In this document: one piece after another, positions 63,005 to 64,000 of the stretch
Numbering within the stretch: position 1 is the stretch's first letter
Layout of the letters: each line of letters begins with the position of its first letter
Source: Arcanobacterium pluranimalium
GTDB taxonomy: Bacteria; Actinomycetota; Actinomycetes; Actinomycetales; Actinomycetaceae
Direction: 5' to 3'
NCBI RefSeq assembly: GCF_016907845.1
Contig: NZ_JAFBCS010000001.1
Location: 1,178,001 to 1,242,000, forward strand
Length of the DNA: 64,000 nucleotides
The notes under the pieces: generated by a model
What the model saw: only the letters and a program-made list of their open reading frames with translations
The model's database searches: none
What the model was told of the DNA's origin: nothing
Position numbers and translations under genes: made by a program

Positions 63005-64000
63005 TCAGTAAACGAAGCTCAACTTAGCATGCGGATCAGAAGCATCAATCACATCGGTGTTGATCACCTTGTGAGTATTGATGCCTTCGACCGCATAGCG
63101 CTTGACCAGGATGAACCACACCACGCCCAGTGCAGCGTAGAGCAAGGTGAAGATCACCATTGAGAGCAGTACTTCGATTGGGAGTACGTTTTGTGACACG
63201 CCAAAGTCAGTGAGCTGACGAATCATTTGCGACGGCGCCGTGTTCGGCTGAGCCTCAAAGTTCGGGTAAACAACCCAAGGCTGACGACCCATTTCGGTGA
63301 GGATCCAACCAAATGTTGAAGCCAAGAATGGGAATGGTATCGTCCAGACGAAGAGTTTTGCCAAGCCAGAAGAAGTGGTGAGCTTATCCTTGCGGGTAAT
63401 CCACAGTCCGAGGATTGACAGTGCTGCCGAAGCAAAGCCGAGTCCCATCATGATACGGAACGAATAGAAAGCTACAAAAGGATTGGGCATATAGTTCTGA
63501 TCTGCAGAATAAGTGCCGTCACTGGAGAAGAACTTTTGATACTTCTCGTTGATCTCTTTTGCACCAATGAGCTTGGATTCTGGTCCAGAGAAATGGTTGG
63601 TCACCATAAAGGATTCAAGGCCAGGAATCGGAACTTCAATGACTGAACCTTCTTTTAGTTCAGTGCTTGTCATGAGGAGTCCGAGCTTAGCTGATTCGGT
63701 AGATTCAGAAATGCCCATGGCGGCGATCATCTTCGTAGGCTGTGCTTGATAGATGTGCTGACCCATGAAGTGACCAGTTGAAATGACCAAAATGCTGGCA
63801 ATAAGCATGGTGACGAAACCGAAACGAGCTGCAGGCTTCCAGTACTCATTAGCTTCAGTAACATTTCCAGCCTTGGCAGTGCGAACGAGCCACCACATCG
63901 ATACGCCCGCAATGAGCGAACCTGCAACGAGTAGTGATGCTGTGATTGTGTGCGCAAAGGCGTAAAGCGAAGTAGGTGAGAAGATTACTTCAATGAAGCC
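63005..64000 (-). CDS. cydA: Cytochrome bd oxidase subunit I (C-terminal part, truncated by window edge)
   Basis: The heme-carrying subunit of the cytochrome bd quinol oxidase. About 331 C-terminal residues are in the window; the frame is open to the right edge, so the N-terminus with the first heme ligand is missing. PTSLYAFAHTITASLLVAG carries the His expected to bind heme b558. GRQPWVVYP (about 100 residues from the end) is a conserved signature. It heads the cydA-cydB-cydD-cydC-kinase run. Confidence 0.95.
   Translation of the reverse strand, partial: GFIEVIFSPTSLYAFAHTITASLLVAGSLIAGVSMWWLVRTAKAGNVTEANEYWKPAARFGFVTMLIASILVISTGHFMGQHIYQAQPTKMIAAMGISESTESAKLGLLMTSTELKEGSVIEVPIPGLESFMVTNHFSGPESKLIGAKEINEKYQKFFSSDGTYSADQNYMPNPFVAFYSFRIMMGLGFASAALSILGLWITRKDKLTTSSGLAKLFVWTIPFPFLASTFGWILTEMGRQPWVVYPNFEAQPNTAPSQMIRQLTDFGVSQNVLPIEVLLSMVIFTLLYAALGVVWFILVKRYAVEGINTHKVINTDVIDASDPHAKLSFVY

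Noticed and set aside
1-64000. GACGACG as a chromosome-orienting (KOPS-like) motif
   Set aside because: Copies on the two strands are about equal by eye; an orienting motif should be strand-skewed.

Overview
The window comes from a medium-GC (a little above 50% by eye) actinobacterium, most likely of the family Actinomycetaceae (Arcanobacterium/Trueperella-like). Supporting points are the coproporphyrin-type heme pathway with an iron-sulfur ferrochelatase and HemQ, a SepIVA/Wag31-like protein, the DUF3039-helicase pair, clpS-DUF2017-murI-MBL-rph-rdgB, an NdgR-like regulator next to leuCD, and an actinobacterial LAxTG sorting signal. The species call is inference. No rRNA, prophage, insertion sequence or CRISPR array was seen.

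Layout. 1-7.85 kb is a host-glycan type locus: a sugar ABC importer (binding protein cut by the window edge, two permeases, no ATPase), a divergent ROK regulator, a secreted GH16 glycosidase and a large cell-wall-anchored sialidase. 8-18.2 kb holds a complete heme cluster in two divergent arms: hemE-hemY-hemC-hemD-hemB-hemL leftward and hemA-hemH-hemQ rightward. 18.3-24 kb carries an AspT/YidE-type transporter, HU, two unknown coupled genes, a DUF3039 protein and a DEAD/DEAH helicase. 24-32 kb has pncB, the clpS-DUF2017-murI-MBL-rph-rdgB run, a degenerate Nudix protein, a thiol peroxidase and tRNA-Leu. 32-36 kb has a glycosylase-annotated conserved protein, a FAH-fold protein that has lost its metal ligands, gltX, tRNA-Gln and two identical tRNA-Glu genes. 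36-47.2 kb has an M3 peptidase, a PimB-like glycosyltransferase, an IclR/NdgR regulator, leuCD, murA, ddl, an FMN reductase and thiL. 47.3-56.2 kb has an amino-acid permease, rpmB, then recG-rsmD-coaD-sepIVA-like-DUF177-rnc-mutM-response regulator. 56.4-64 kb is a leftward cydA-cydB-cydD-cydC-histidine kinase operon, with cydA cut by the right edge.

How the genes work together. gltX supplies glutamyl-tRNA, hemA to hemQ turn it into heme, and cytochrome bd (cydAB, matured by cydDC) is a heme-demanding oxidase in the same window. murI, murA and ddl feed peptidoglycan synthesis. The GH16 enzyme, sialidase and sugar importer look like a unit for releasing and taking up host glycan sugars.

The most unusual non-coding signal is a family of three related intergenic palindromes (20641-20702, about 35995-36050, about 48976-49036). 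Their shared core is TCGAYATATRTCGA with GGGGCGGTTTT-like flanks. Other points are a 7-mer (GACGACG/CGTCGTC) that is common in both orientations, long perfect hairpins at gene ends, an in-frame 45-bp repeat inside hemY, and tandem duplications that span stop codons.
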